Assembly: GCA_903924855.1 (NCBI GenBank)
Contig: CAIYCW010000024.1
Span: 1 to 36,707, forward strand
Reading direction: 5' to 3'
DNA length: 36,707 nt
Origin: an uncultured Rhodospirillales bacterium
Lineage (GTDB): Bacteria; Pseudomonadota; Alphaproteobacteria; Acetobacterales; Acetobacteraceae
Below are positions 17,310 through 25,749 of this stretch, in pieces. Every line of letters starts with the position of its first letter. The first letter of the stretch is position 1. The translations under genes and the position numbers were made by a program. The notes under the pieces are model-generated. The model saw only the letters and a list, made by a program, of their open reading frames with translations. It did no database searches and had not been told where the DNA came from.

Positions 17310-18120
17310 TCCCGCCGCCCTGCCGCCGCTCGCCGAGATCATCCGGCGTCACGGTCTGGATGCGCGCAAATCGCTCGGCCAGCATTTCCTGCTTGATGCC
17401 AATCTGATCGGCCGCATCGCCCGCCAGGCGGGGGATCTCGCCGGCCGGCACGTGATCGAGGTCGGCCCCGGCCCGGGCGGCCTCACCCGCGCCCTGCTGG
17501 CCACCGACGCCGAAAGCGTCACGGCGGTCGAGATCGACACGCGCGCGGTCGCCGTGATCACCGAGCTGGCCGAAACCTTCCCGGACCGGCTGCGCGTGGT
17601 GGAGGCGGACGCGCTGGCCACCGACCTTGCCACCCTGGCCCCCGCCCCGCGGCAGATCGCCGCCAACCTGCCCTACAATATCGGCTCCCCCCTGCTGGTC
17701 GGCTGGCTGCGCCAGGCCGCGCAATGGGAAAGGCTGACATTGATGTTCCAGGAGGAGGTGGCGGACCGCATCTGCGCAGCCCCGGACACCGACGCCTATG
17801 GCAGGCTTGGCGTGCTCGCCCAATGGGTGGCGCACTGCGAGTTCCGCCTGCGCATCCCGCCCCAGGCCTTTGCCCCGCCGCCGAAAGTGTGGTCCGCCGT
17901 TGTGGTGATCACGCCCCATGCCGAGCAACCGGAACCGGCCCTGTTCGCCGCCATGGAACGCCTGACCGCCGCCGCCTTCGGCCAACGCCGCAAGATGCTG
18001 CGCGGCTCGCTGAAATCGGTGGGCGGTGAGGCGCTGCTGGCCCGCGCCGGCATCGATGGCAGCAGACGCGCCGAAACCCTCACCATCGCGGAATTCGACC
18101 GCCTGGTGCGGCTGATGTGA
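17296..18120 (+). CDS. rsmA: 16S rRNA dimethyladenosine transferase RsmA (KsgA)
   Basis: RsmA dimethylates two adjacent adenines near the 3' end of 16S rRNA. The conserved N-terminus RKSLGQHFLLD and the SAM-binding motif IEVGPGPGGLT are in frame, as are the catalytic motif NLPYNI and the C-terminal helical domain. No ATG, GTG or TTG exists before the RKSLGQHF motif: the frame opens at 17293 and the first in-frame GTG is 17452, which would remove the motif. ATC 17296 fits the family's N-terminus (then 274 residues) and follows GGGCGG; CTG 17320 is an alternative. A single C-to-G change at 17298 would restore ATG, so a rare start, a point mutation or a sequencing error are all possible. Confidence 0.87.
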   Translation: MNAADPAALPPLAEIIRRHGLDARKSLGQHFLLDANLIGRIARQAGDLAGRHVIEVGPGPGGLTRALLATDAESVTAVEIDTRAVAVITELAETFPDRLRVVEADALATDLATLAPAPRQIAANLPYNIGSPLLVGWLRQAAQWERLTLMFQEEVADRICAAPDTDAYGRLGVLAQWVAHCEFRLRIPPQAFAPPPKVWSAVVVITPHAEQPEPALFAAMERLTAAAFGQRRKMLRGSLKSVGGEALLARAGIDGSRRAETLTIAEFDRLVRLM

Positions 18121-18167
18121 GACACACGGTGGCGCATCGACACGTTCAGCCACATGAAACCATCATT

Positions 18168-19328
18168 TCAAACAGCATCTTCTTTTTGTGAACAAAAAGA
18201 AGCAAAAAAACTTTTATGAGTTTTGAGCCGTGCCAATATCTCTAGGCCGCAGGCTCGGTTGCTGTGGGTTTGCAGGATGTGGGCCTGGCCTTGGCGGGCC
18301 AGGGCGCGGGCCTGCAACGGGTCGCGGATCAGCTCCAGCAGGCGCTGTGCCGCATCCTCCACGCTCGGATCGGCCCAGACCTGCCCCTCCCCATGTGGAT
18401 AGGCGCCCTGTGCCACCGGGATCAGCTCATAGTCGACGGCAACGCCCGTCTCGGCGTTGAGAAAATCCGTGTTGCCGGACCAGTTCGTGCCCAGTGCCAG
18501 CCGGCCCAGCGCCATCGCCTCCCCCAGGCCGCGGCCAAACCCCTCCGCGCGGTGCAGCGAGACGAAACAGTCACACGCGTTGATCAGGCTGCGCACACCC
18601 AGACTGTCCAGCGCCTGGTCGAGCAGCAGAACCCGGCCGGACTCCGCCTGCGCCCCCAGAAAATCCCGCGCCCAGGCCCGCGCATCCGCCTCGCCCTGCT
18701 TCACCTTCAGCACCAGCTGAAGATCCGCATACGGATCAGCCTCGGTCAGCGCCTGGAACAGCCGCAGCACCGCCTGCGGGTTCTTGCGGCTGGCATAGGA
18801 GGTCAGATCGAAGAAATGCAGCAGCACGAACGCGCTCTCGCTGATGCCGAAATGCCGCCTCGGCAGGCGCAGCCCGGGGGCCGGCTGCACCGAAGGCGGG
18901 ATGACATGGCTTTCAAGCCCGGCTTCCCGCAGTGAATCCCGCACGAAGCGGGACATCGCCCAGATGTCGTCAAAGCCTGCCAGCTTCTCCGCCCAGACCG
19001 CGGGATATTCAGGCAGCTCCCAGGCCGGGCAGATGATGTTGAACCCGTCATCCCAGGCAATCCCACGCCGCGCGAAGGCGTCCCGCGCATTGTCCACCTC
19101 ATCGCCGTTGAGGTGAAAGATGCGAATGCCAGGCGGCGGTGCCGCCACCTCGGACGACCCCACCAGATCCAGATGCGCGCGGTCGGACCGGCTGGAGAAG
19201 CCGAACATGTCGAACACCAATGGCTGCACGGCCACCGAGCGCAACGCCGCCAGATGGCAGCGCAACTGCTCGCCCATGCCGATCGGCGCATAGGGATGAC
19301 CGATGAGGGTGATGTGCGGCAGGTTCAT
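18168..19328 (-). CDS. glycosyltransferase family 4-like protein
   Basis: The 386-residue product is a GT-B fold glycosyltransferase; the retaining GT4 signature HRAEGFGRGLGEAMALG is at 259-275 with E262 and E270 as the E-x7-E pair. No signal peptide or membrane helix is present. Start ATG 19328 overlaps the stop of the upstream gene (ATGA, minus strand), so it is translated with the large GT2-WbsX protein. The last 14 or so residues (from about 372, KSFFASFCSQKE) are encoded by the A/T-rich hairpin repeat, an apparent extension of the C-terminus. Donor and acceptor sugars are unknown; rhamnose is plausible given the nearby rfb operon. Confidence 0.86.
   Translation of the reverse strand: MNLPHITLIGHPYAPIGMGEQLRCHLAALRSVAVQPLVFDMFGFSSRSDRAHLDLVGSSEVAAPPPGIRIFHLNGDEVDNARDAFARRGIAWDDGFNIICPAWELPEYPAVWAEKLAGFDDIWAMSRFVRDSLREAGLESHVIPPSVQPAPGLRLPRRHFGISESAFVLLHFFDLTSYASRKNPQAVLRLFQALTEADPYADLQLVLKVKQGEADARAWARDFLGAQAESGRVLLLDQALDSLGVRSLINACDCFVSLHRAEGFGRGLGEAMALGRLALGTNWSGNTDFLNAETGVAVDYELIPVAQGAYPHGEGQVWADPSVEDAAQRLLELIRDPLQARALARQGQAHILQTHSNRACGLEILARLKTHKSFFASFCSQKEDAV
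18179..18215 (+). repeat. A/T-rich hairpin repeat, intact copy 2
   Basis: CTTCTTTTTGT (18179-18189) and ACAAAAAGAAG (18192-18202) form the same 11-bp hairpin as copy 1, followed by CAAAAAAACTTTT. It lies between convergent rsmA and the GT4 gene and overlaps the 3' end of the latter. It would serve as a terminator for rsmA and possibly for the minus-strand gene. Confidence 0.8.
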
Positions 19329-22093
19329 CCCGGCAACCGCGCCTGCAACGCATCGCGCAGCGCCTCCAGCCAGCGATGGCCAAAGCCGCTATCCGGCTCC
19401 AGATGCGCGCCCTCGGCCCATTCATTCCAGGCATTGACGAACAGCAACCGCCTGTCCTTCAGGTGAAAATCCCGGATCTCGGAGAGCTTTTCCTCGACAT
19501 AGACCCGAAACGCCTCGGGTGTGGCGCGGTCGAACGAGCTGCCCAGCAGCGGCTGGCGCGGCGTGTTGTCCCAGCCGGGAAACACCGTGGGGTAGCGCGG
19601 ATAGCCCGCGCTGTCGCGGGTGACGAAGCGGCAGACCGTGTCCGGATAATCATAGCGATAGCCGGACCAGCCCTGCTTCAGCAAAGCGGGGCTGTCGCTG
19701 GCCGGCACCGCCAGGCCATGCGGCGGGAATTCCACCGCCGCGTCAAAGCCAAGCTCGGACGGGCTGCTGCCCGTGCCGCTCAGCTCCATGCTCTCGACAT
19801 AAACCAGATGCACGCCGGCAAACCCAGCCTTGCGGAAGGCGTCCCTGGCCCGTGCGGCGAACAGCCTGGGGTCCGGCAGGTTGCGCACGCGATAGACCAG
19901 AAACAGCGGGCAGCCCTCCACCAGGATGGCGCGGGGATCGGCCGCATGGGTGGTGGCGTCCGCCAGCACGGCTTCGATGGTGGCATCGTCATAGGATTGT
20001 TCGAGCAGGATCTCCCGGCTGCCGCCATCCCAATGCCGCGTCCAGTTCTCATTGGCCCAGCACAGGCAGAAGCGCAGATCGATGTCCGGGTTGTCGCGCA
20101 GGACGCGAAGCGGGCGGTGCAGCACGCGGCGTTGGCCGAAATTGTAGTGGTAGAACACGAAGCCGGACACGCCGTAGCGCCTAGCAAGCGCCGCCTGGGC
20201 GGCCAGCGTCTCGGCGAGGCGCAGATCGTAGAAGCCCAGATCGGCCGGCAGATGCGGCTGGTAATGCCCCTCATAGCTCGGCTGGGCGCGCGCCACATTG
20301 GTCCATTCGGTGAAGCCCTTGCCCCACCACAGATCATTCTCCGGCGTGGGGTGAAATTGCGGCAGGAAGAACGCCAGCACCCGGGTCTCGTCCATCGCCT
20401 GCAGCCGCTCACCCCAGCGTGCCGCCAGAAGCTGCTGGTTGCGGGCGATGGTCTGCAACCGCACGGCCTCGCGCGCGGGGCTGCTGGAGGCGCTGAGGTG
20501 ATGCACCACCACCGCCTTGTGCACGAAACCCACGCGATGGCCCTGATCAGCAAGGCGCAGGCAGAGATCGACATCCTCGCAATAGGCCGGGCTGAAGGCC
20601 GGGTCGAACAGCGTGTCACCCACCAGCGATCGCCGCACCATCAGTGCCGCGCCCGAGCAATAGGCCACGTCGCGATCGCGCATGAAGCCTGGCTCGGACG
20701 GATCGCCGAACAGCCCGGTCATCACGGAGGTGCCATCCGGCAACACGGCGCAGCCCGCCTCCTGCAGCCTGCCATCCGGATAGATCAGCTTGGGGCCCAC
20801 CGCGCCGAGGCCCGGATCGGCGTCGAGTGCAGCCGCCAGACGGGCGATGGCATCCGGCGCCATCTCGGTGTCGTTGTTCAGCAGCAGCACATAGTCACCC
20901 CGGCAGGCGCCGAACGCCGCGTTGCAGGAGGCGAGAAACCCCAGATTCTGCGCGTGGCGCACCACGCGCAGCCCCGGGATGCGGCACAGCTCGGCGATGG
21001 CCGGATCGGTGGAGGCATCATCGGCCAGCACGATCTCAACCCCCGCGCTGAGATCGGCGGCCGCGAGGGAGGCCAGACAGGCCCGGGTGAGGGCGGCCTC
21101 GTTGAACACCGGGATCAGCACCGAGATGCGCGGCGCCGGTGGCACCTCGAACCGAATCTTGCGCCGTGTGGCGCGATGCAGATGCAGCCGGGGCGCCTTC
21201 ACCCGAACCGCGTCCTTGCGCGCCTGGCGGGCGGCGGCGATGCGCGCGCGGATGTCCCGATCCGCCGCCACCAGCGTCTCGGCATCGACCGCGAGACCCT
21301 GGCCGATCCGGAGCGACGGTGCTGCGCTTTCACCCGCAACAGGGCTTGCCACGCTCACCGCCCGCTCGGCGCTGGCCTGGCGTCCCTCCTTGCGGCCATG
21401 CGCCAGGTAATGCAGCAGCGGCGGCAGGCCGCTTTGCGCCACATCGGCGTAGCGGCGCAGATAGAGCTGTGAATCGAAATCGGGCCCCGGCGAGCGGCCC
21501 TCCGCATCGCCCAGGATGATGAAATGCCACAGCGCCGCATAGGGATGCGCCGGCACGTCGCTGTGCTGCGCCTGATACCAGGCGATATCCACCCAGGCGT
21601 TGGGCTGCAGCCCGTCCTGCACGCCCTGTGTCAGAAAATGCCGCAGCAACCCACCCTTGGGCGGCACCGTGCCGCGCGGCCCGCCGAACTGGCTGGTGTA
21701 GAAATCGCGGTCGAAATACGGGCTGGGATCGGCCAGATCCTGGTCCAGCACATCCATCAGCCCATCGATGCCGGGTGGATCGCCCAGCAGCGATGGCGCG
21801 TGGGAGGCGATCCAGCGCAGATCGATCAGCGGGTGCGGGGAGAGCAGGGCGGGCAGCCCCCGGTCGAGGAAATGCAGCAGCCGGTCCTCCTCCGCGGGCA
21901 GCGCGTGCTGGGCCGCGTAGTAGAGCGGGTCGAGGAACAGCGACACTGGCGCGCGGCTGTCCACCGGGCGGCGCAGATAGGCGATGACGGCGTTGATGTC
22001 GGATCGCGGGCCGCCGATCAGGGCGCGGAACATCTCCTCCTGCACGAAGCGGGAGCACAGCAGGCGATGCGCGCGGGACAGCTCTTCGATCAC
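19325..22093 (-). CDS. large GT2 glycosyltransferase fused to a WbsX-like domain
   Basis: This 922-residue protein combines three parts. Residues about 50-240 hold several degenerate repeats of the type FDxxxYxxxxxDV...PLxHFLxxGxxEGR, known in large polysaccharide glycosyltransferases. Residues about 322-560 are a GT2 domain with SVLIPVFNEAALTRACLASL, DD at 358-359, NND at 406-408 and ED at 506-507. Residues about 571-915 match the Glyco_trans_WbsX/GH99-like domain (FFLPQFHPTPENDLWWGKGF, NEWAEGAHLEPD). Start GTG 22093. It should act in the cytoplasm on a surface polysaccharide (O-antigen or exopolysaccharide). The adjacent GT4 gene is translationally coupled. The exact linkage is unknown. Confidence 0.88.
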   Translation of the reverse strand: MIEELSRAHRLLCSRFVQEEMFRALIGGPRSDINAVIAYLRRPVDSRAPVSLFLDPLYYAAQHALPAEEDRLLHFLDRGLPALLSPHPLIDLRWIASHAPSLLGDPPGIDGLMDVLDQDLADPSPYFDRDFYTSQFGGPRGTVPPKGGLLRHFLTQGVQDGLQPNAWVDIAWYQAQHSDVPAHPYAALWHFIILGDAEGRSPGPDFDSQLYLRRYADVAQSGLPPLLHYLAHGRKEGRQASAERAVSVASPVAGESAAPSLRIGQGLAVDAETLVAADRDIRARIAAARQARKDAVRVKAPRLHLHRATRRKIRFEVPPAPRISVLIPVFNEAALTRACLASLAAADLSAGVEIVLADDASTDPAIAELCRIPGLRVVRHAQNLGFLASCNAAFGACRGDYVLLLNNDTEMAPDAIARLAAALDADPGLGAVGPKLIYPDGRLQEAGCAVLPDGTSVMTGLFGDPSEPGFMRDRDVAYCSGAALMVRRSLVGDTLFDPAFSPAYCEDVDLCLRLADQGHRVGFVHKAVVVHHLSASSSPAREAVRLQTIARNQQLLAARWGERLQAMDETRVLAFFLPQFHPTPENDLWWGKGFTEWTNVARAQPSYEGHYQPHLPADLGFYDLRLAETLAAQAALARRYGVSGFVFYHYNFGQRRVLHRPLRVLRDNPDIDLRFCLCWANENWTRHWDGGSREILLEQSYDDATIEAVLADATTHAADPRAILVEGCPLFLVYRVRNLPDPRLFAARARDAFRKAGFAGVHLVYVESMELSGTGSSPSELGFDAAVEFPPHGLAVPASDSPALLKQGWSGYRYDYPDTVCRFVTRDSAGYPRYPTVFPGWDNTPRQPLLGSSFDRATPEAFRVYVEEKLSEIRDFHLKDRRLLFVNAWNEWAEGAHLEPDSGFGHRWLEALRDALQARLPG

Positions 22094-22190
22094 GTGGGGC
22101 GGGTCTCCCTCTCCATCACCTTTTCACCCTGTCCGCCGCGCTGTCCAGGCCAGGAGAAACGCCTAACACCCGTGGGCGCCGGGTGGGACG

Positions 22191-22245
22191 TTCTTTTCAT
22201 GAAAAGAAAGCGCCACCGGGCCTTCTTTCACTTTTGAGTGGCGCT
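22191..22245. repeat. palindrome and second hairpin, element-related
   Basis: TTCTTTTCATGAAAAGAA (22191-22208) is an 18-base perfect palindrome resembling the arms of the A/T-rich repeat. Immediately after, AGCGCCAC (22209-22216) pairs with GTGGCGCT (22238-22245) over a C/T-rich loop. Both lie in the 230-bp gap between the divergent GT2-WbsX gene and rfbB. Because both flanking genes point outwards, this is not a normal place for a terminator, and the site may instead be a mobile repeat relic or a regulatory structure in the rfbB leader. Confidence 0.5.
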
Positions 22246-22323
22246 GACCTCCGGAGGTCCGCATTGCGGGCTTGGATCGTTGGTGGCATGGTCCGGCCGT
22301 TTTCTGAGGGTTGGGTGGGGTGT

Positions 22324-23385
22324 ATGCGTATTCTGGTCACCGGGGGCTGCGGCTTCATTGGCTCCGCCGTGGTGCGGCATCTGATCCGGGCCACCGGCCA
22401 CAGCGTCATCAATGTCGACAAGATGACCTATGCCGCCTCCGAAGCAGCGCTTGAGGAGGCCGCAACCTCGCCCCGTCATCTGCTGGTGCGCGCTGACATC
22501 GCCGATCACGCGGCGATGGCGCAGGTTTTCGCAACCCATCAGCCGGATGCGGTGATGCATCTGGCGGCCGAGACCCATGTCGATCGCTCGATCGACGGGC
22601 CGGGGCCGTTCATCCAGTCCAACGTGGTCGGCACCTACACGCTGCTGGACGTGGCGCTGTCCTATTGGAAGGCGCTCGATCCCGCGCGCAAGGCGGCGTT
22701 CCGGTTTCACCACATCTCAACCGATGAGGTGTTCGGCGCCCTTGGCCCCAGCGATGCGCCGTTCAACGAACACACCCCCTACGACCCGCGCAGCCCGTAT
22801 TCGGCGAGCAAGGCGGCGTCCGACCATCTGGTGCGCGCTTGGCATCACACCTACGGCCTGCCCACCATCGTCAGCAACACGGTCAACAATTACGGCTTCT
22901 GGCATTTCCCGGAAAAGCTGATCCCGCTGGTGCTGCTGAACGCGCTCGAAGGCCGCGAATTGCCGGTCTATGGCGATGGCTCCAACATGCGCGACTGGCT
23001 GTTTGTCGAGGATCACGCGGTGGGTCTGGTCGCGGTGGTGGAGCGCGGCGAGATCGGCGCCACCTATTGCCTGGGCGCCCGCCAGCCGCGCACCAATCTG
23101 GCCGTGGTGGAGGCGATCTGTGCTGCGCTGGACGCCCGCCTGCCCGATCCTGCCGGCCCGCGCACCCGGCTGATCCGCTTCGTCGCCGACCGGCCGGGCC
23201 ATGATTTCCGCTACGAGATCGACCCGTCCCATGCCGAGCGCAGCATCGGCTGGAAGCCGGCGCACGACTTCACCACAGGGCTTGGCCGCACCATCGACTG
23301 GTATCTGGCCAACAGATCCTGGTGGGAGCCGATCCGCGCCGCGCGCTATGCCGGCGAGCGGCTGGGCAAGGGGGCCGCGGCATGA
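22324..23385 (+). CDS. rfbB: dTDP-glucose 4,6-dehydratase
   Basis: RfbB (RmlB) converts dTDP-glucose to dTDP-4-keto-6-deoxyglucose, the second step of dTDP-L-rhamnose synthesis. The 353-residue extended SDR has the NAD motif TGGCGFIGS at 6-14, the catalytic T133-D134-E135 (STDEVFG) and Y159-xxx-K163 (YSASK). ATG 22324 directly precedes the family start RILVTGG; the open frame upstream comes from the repeat region. It is the first gene of rfbBACD; its stop overlaps the rfbA start (ATGA). Confidence 0.95.
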   Translation: MRILVTGGCGFIGSAVVRHLIRATGHSVINVDKMTYAASEAALEEAATSPRHLLVRADIADHAAMAQVFATHQPDAVMHLAAETHVDRSIDGPGPFIQSNVVGTYTLLDVALSYWKALDPARKAAFRFHHISTDEVFGALGPSDAPFNEHTPYDPRSPYSASKAASDHLVRAWHHTYGLPTIVSNTVNNYGFWHFPEKLIPLVLLNALEGRELPVYGDGSNMRDWLFVEDHAVGLVAVVERGEIGATYCLGARQPRTNLAVVEAICAALDARLPDPAGPRTRLIRFVADRPGHDFRYEIDPSHAERSIGWKPAHDFTTGLGRTIDWYLANRSWWEPIRAARYAGERLGKGAAA

Positions 23386-24254
23386 AGGGTATTCTGCTCG
23401 CCGGCGGCTCCGGCACGCGGCTGCACCCGATGACCTTGGCGGCCAGCAAGCAGCTGCTGCCGGTCTATGACAAGCCGATGATCTACTACCCGCTGTCGGT
23501 GCTGATGTTGGCCGGCATCCGCGACATCATGGTGATCTCCACCCCCGCCGACCTGCCGCAGTTCCGCCGTCTGCTGGGCGATGGCGCGCGGCTTGGGGTG
23601 AATTTCACCTATGCCGAGCAGCCAAAGCCCGAGGGCCTGGCCCAGGCCTTTCACATCGCCGCCGACTGGCTGGGCGGCGAGGCATGCGCGCTGGCGCTCG
23701 GCGACAACATGATCTTCGGCGACCATCTCTCGGTGCAGCTGCAGGAGGCCGCGAGCCGCCCTGACGGCGCCACGGTGTTCGCCTATCACGTCTCCGATCC
23801 GGAGCGGTATGGCGTGGTGACGATGGATGCCACCGGCCGCGCGCTGGACATTGTGGAGAAGCCCAGCAACCCGGCCTCCAACTGGGCGGTGATCGGGCTG
23901 TATTTCTACGACCGCAAGGTGACCGAGATGGCCGCCCGCGTGGTGCCATCGGCGCGCGGTGAGCTGGAGATCACCGATCTCAACCGGATGTATATGGAGC
24001 AGGGTGCCCTGCGCGTGCAGAAGCTCGGCCGTGGCTGCGCCTGGCTCGATGCCGGCACGCCGGACAGCCTGATGCAGGCCGGAAGCTTCGTGCAGACCAT
24101 CCAGCAGCGCCAGGGCCTGCTGGTCGGCTGCCCGGAGGAGGTTGCCTTCCGCATGGGCTGGATCGACGCGGATGCGCTGCGCGCCCACGCCAAGGCGTTG
24201 GGCAAGACCGATCTGGGCCGTGTGCTCGCCCGTATCGCTGATGGAGGCCATTGA
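23382..24254 (+). CDS. rfbA: glucose-1-phosphate thymidylyltransferase
   Basis: RfbA (RmlA) makes dTDP-glucose from glucose-1-phosphate and dTTP, the entry step of the pathway. The 290-residue protein shows the nucleotidyltransferase signature GGSGTRLHP at 8-16 and K23 in ASKQLLP, then [19 protein letters not shown] in the sugar-binding half and [10 protein letters not shown]. It starts at ATG 23382 inside the rfbB stop and is followed by rfbC with a one-base overlap (TGATG). dTDP-rhamnose usually feeds back to inhibit this enzyme. Confidence 0.96.
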   Translation: MKGILLAGGSGTRLHPMTLAASKQLLPVYDKPMIYYPLSVLMLAGIRDIMVISTPADLPQFRRLLGDGARLGVNFTYAEQPKPEGLAQAFHIAADWLGGEACALALGDNMIFGDHLSVQLQEAASRPDGATVFAYHVSDPERYGVVTMDATGRALDIVEKPSNPASNWAVIGLYFYDRKVTEMAARVVPSARGELEITDLNRMYMEQGALRVQKLGRGCAWLDAGTPDSLMQAGSFVQTIQQRQGLLVGCPEEVAFRMGWIDADALRAHAKALGKTDLGRVLARIADGGH

Positions 24255-24808
24255 TGCAGGTCCAACGCATGGCGATCCCGGAGGTGATGCTGATCACCCC
24301 GCCCCGCTTCGCCGACAGCCGCGGCTGGTTCTCCGAGGCGTTCAACGCTGCCAAATTCGCAGAGATCGGCCTGGCCGAGACCTTCGTGCAGGACAATCAG
24401 AGCCATTCCCGCAAGAACGTGGTGCGCGGCCTGCATTGCCAGATTGCACCGGCCGTGCAGGGCAAGCTGGTGCGGGTGCTGAAGGGTGCCATCTGGGACG
24501 TGGCGGTGGATGTCCGCCGGGGATCGCCCACCTATGGCCAGCACGTGGCGGCCGAGCTCTCCGCCGAGAACGGCGCCCAGTTCTGGGTGCCGGGCGGCTT
24601 CCTGCACGGCTTCGTCGCCCTCGAGGATGACACCGACGTGCTCTACAAGGTCACCGCCCCCTATCTGCGCGAGGCCGAGCGCGGCGTGCGCTGGGATGAC
24701 CCGACGCTTGCCATCCCCTGGCCGGTGCGCCCGGGTGAGGCCATCGTGTCGGACAAGGACCAGGTGATGCCGACCCTGCCCAGCGACGAGACCTGGTTCT
24801 CGCTGTGA
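24254..24808 (+). CDS. rfbC: dTDP-4-dehydrorhamnose 3,5-epimerase
   Basis: RfbC (RmlC) epimerises dTDP-4-keto-6-deoxyglucose at C3 and C5. The 184-residue cupin has the catalytic base H61 in VRGLHCQ, K71, and the second-half motif GFLHGFVAL with H118 and Y132. ATG 24254 overlaps the stop of rfbA; its own end overlaps the GTG start of rfbD. The protein is cytoplasmic and normally a homodimer. Confidence 0.96.
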   Translation: MQVQRMAIPEVMLITPPRFADSRGWFSEAFNAAKFAEIGLAETFVQDNQSHSRKNVVRGLHCQIAPAVQGKLVRVLKGAIWDVAVDVRRGSPTYGQHVAAELSAENGAQFWVPGGFLHGFVALEDDTDVLYKVTAPYLREAERGVRWDDPTLAIPWPVRPGEAIVSDKDQVMPTLPSDETWFSL

Positions 24809-25680
24809 ACCCGGTGCTGATCCTGGGCGGCTCGGGCCAGGTGGCCCGCGCCTTGGCCGCCCGCCTGCCGCAGGCGGTGGTGCTGGGCCGTCCCGCGTTC
24901 GATTTCGACCGGCTGGATGAGATCCCGGCCCTGCTCGCCCGCATCGCCCCGCGGCTGATCATCAACGCCGCCGCCTACACCGCGGTCGACAAGGCGGAGA
25001 GCGAGCCCGAGGCCTCCGACCGCGCCAACCATCTGGGGCCGAAGCTGCTGGCCGAACACGCGGCACAGGCCGGGATCGCGCTGATCCATATCTCGACCGA
25101 TTACGTCTTCGACGGCACCAAGACGGCCCCCTATGTGGAGACCGATCCCACCGGCCCCACCGGCATCTATGGCGCAACCAAGCGTGCCGGTGAGCATGCG
25201 GTGCTGGCAGCCTGCAAGCGCGCCATCGTGCTGCGCACCGCCTGGGTGTATGACGCCACCGGCAGGAATTTCGTGCGCACCATGCTGAGCGTGGCGCAGA
25301 CCCGGCCCAGCCTGCGCGTGGTGGCGGACCAGATCGGCAACCCGACCCATGCCGGCGCCCTGGCCGATGCAATCGTTGCCATGGCAACGAGGATCGAGGC
25401 CGGCTGGCGCGACGAGTTCGCGGGTGTGTTCCACGCCGCCGGCGCCGGCGCGGTCAGCTGGCATGGCTTCGCGCTCGAGATTTTCCGCCAGGGCGCCCTG
25501 CATGGCCGCGCCGTGCCGGAGGTTGCCGCCATCACCACCGCCGAATACCCGACGCCCGCCAAACGCCCAGCCAATTCGCGGCTCGATTGCGGCAAGCTGG
25601 CGCGCGTGTTCGGGATCACCCTGCCGGCCTGGCAGGACAGCCTGGCGCCGGTGGTGGCGGAGATCTGCGCGCAGGGCTAG
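24805..25680 (+). CDS. rfbD: dTDP-4-dehydrorhamnose reductase
   Basis: RfbD (RmlD) reduces dTDP-4-keto-L-rhamnose to dTDP-L-rhamnose. The 291-residue SDR has a nucleotide-binding start LILGGSGQVARAL (the family's usual GQLG reads GQVA here), STDYVFDG at 97-104, and the catalytic pair Y122-xxx-K126 in YGATK. It begins at GTG 24805, overlapping the rfbC stop (GTGA). It completes the rhamnose operon and is followed by a hairpin terminator. Confidence 0.95.
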   Translation: MNPVLILGGSGQVARALAARLPQAVVLGRPAFDFDRLDEIPALLARIAPRLIINAAAYTAVDKAESEPEASDRANHLGPKLLAEHAAQAGIALIHISTDYVFDGTKTAPYVETDPTGPTGIYGATKRAGEHAVLAACKRAIVLRTAWVYDATGRNFVRTMLSVAQTRPSLRVVADQIGNPTHAGALADAIVAMATRIEAGWRDEFAGVFHAAGAGAVSWHGFALEIFRQGALHGRAVPEVAAITTAEYPTPAKRPANSRLDCGKLARVFGITLPAWQDSLAPVVAEICAQG

Positions 25681-25692
25681 CTCGGCCAGCAA

Positions 25693-25722
25693 AAGGCGGG
25701 ATGCGTCGCCGCACCCCGCCTT
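25693..25722. terminator. hairpin between convergent rfbD and the PEP-CTERM gene
   Basis: AAGGCGGG (25693-25700) pairs with CCCGCCTT (25715-25722) across a 14-base loop. It lies 13 bases after the rfbD stop and 28 bases before the stop of the minus-strand gene, so it can work in both directions. The TT at the end is short, and no long T-run follows. Confidence 0.7.
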
Positions 25723-25749
25723 CAGATTCAGCAGTTAGCAGTCAGCTGT

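Noticed and set aside
19376..21472. Open plus-strand frame of about 700 codons opposite the GT2-WbsX gene
   Set aside because: The minus-strand protein has clear GT2 and WbsX motifs; the plus frame has none.
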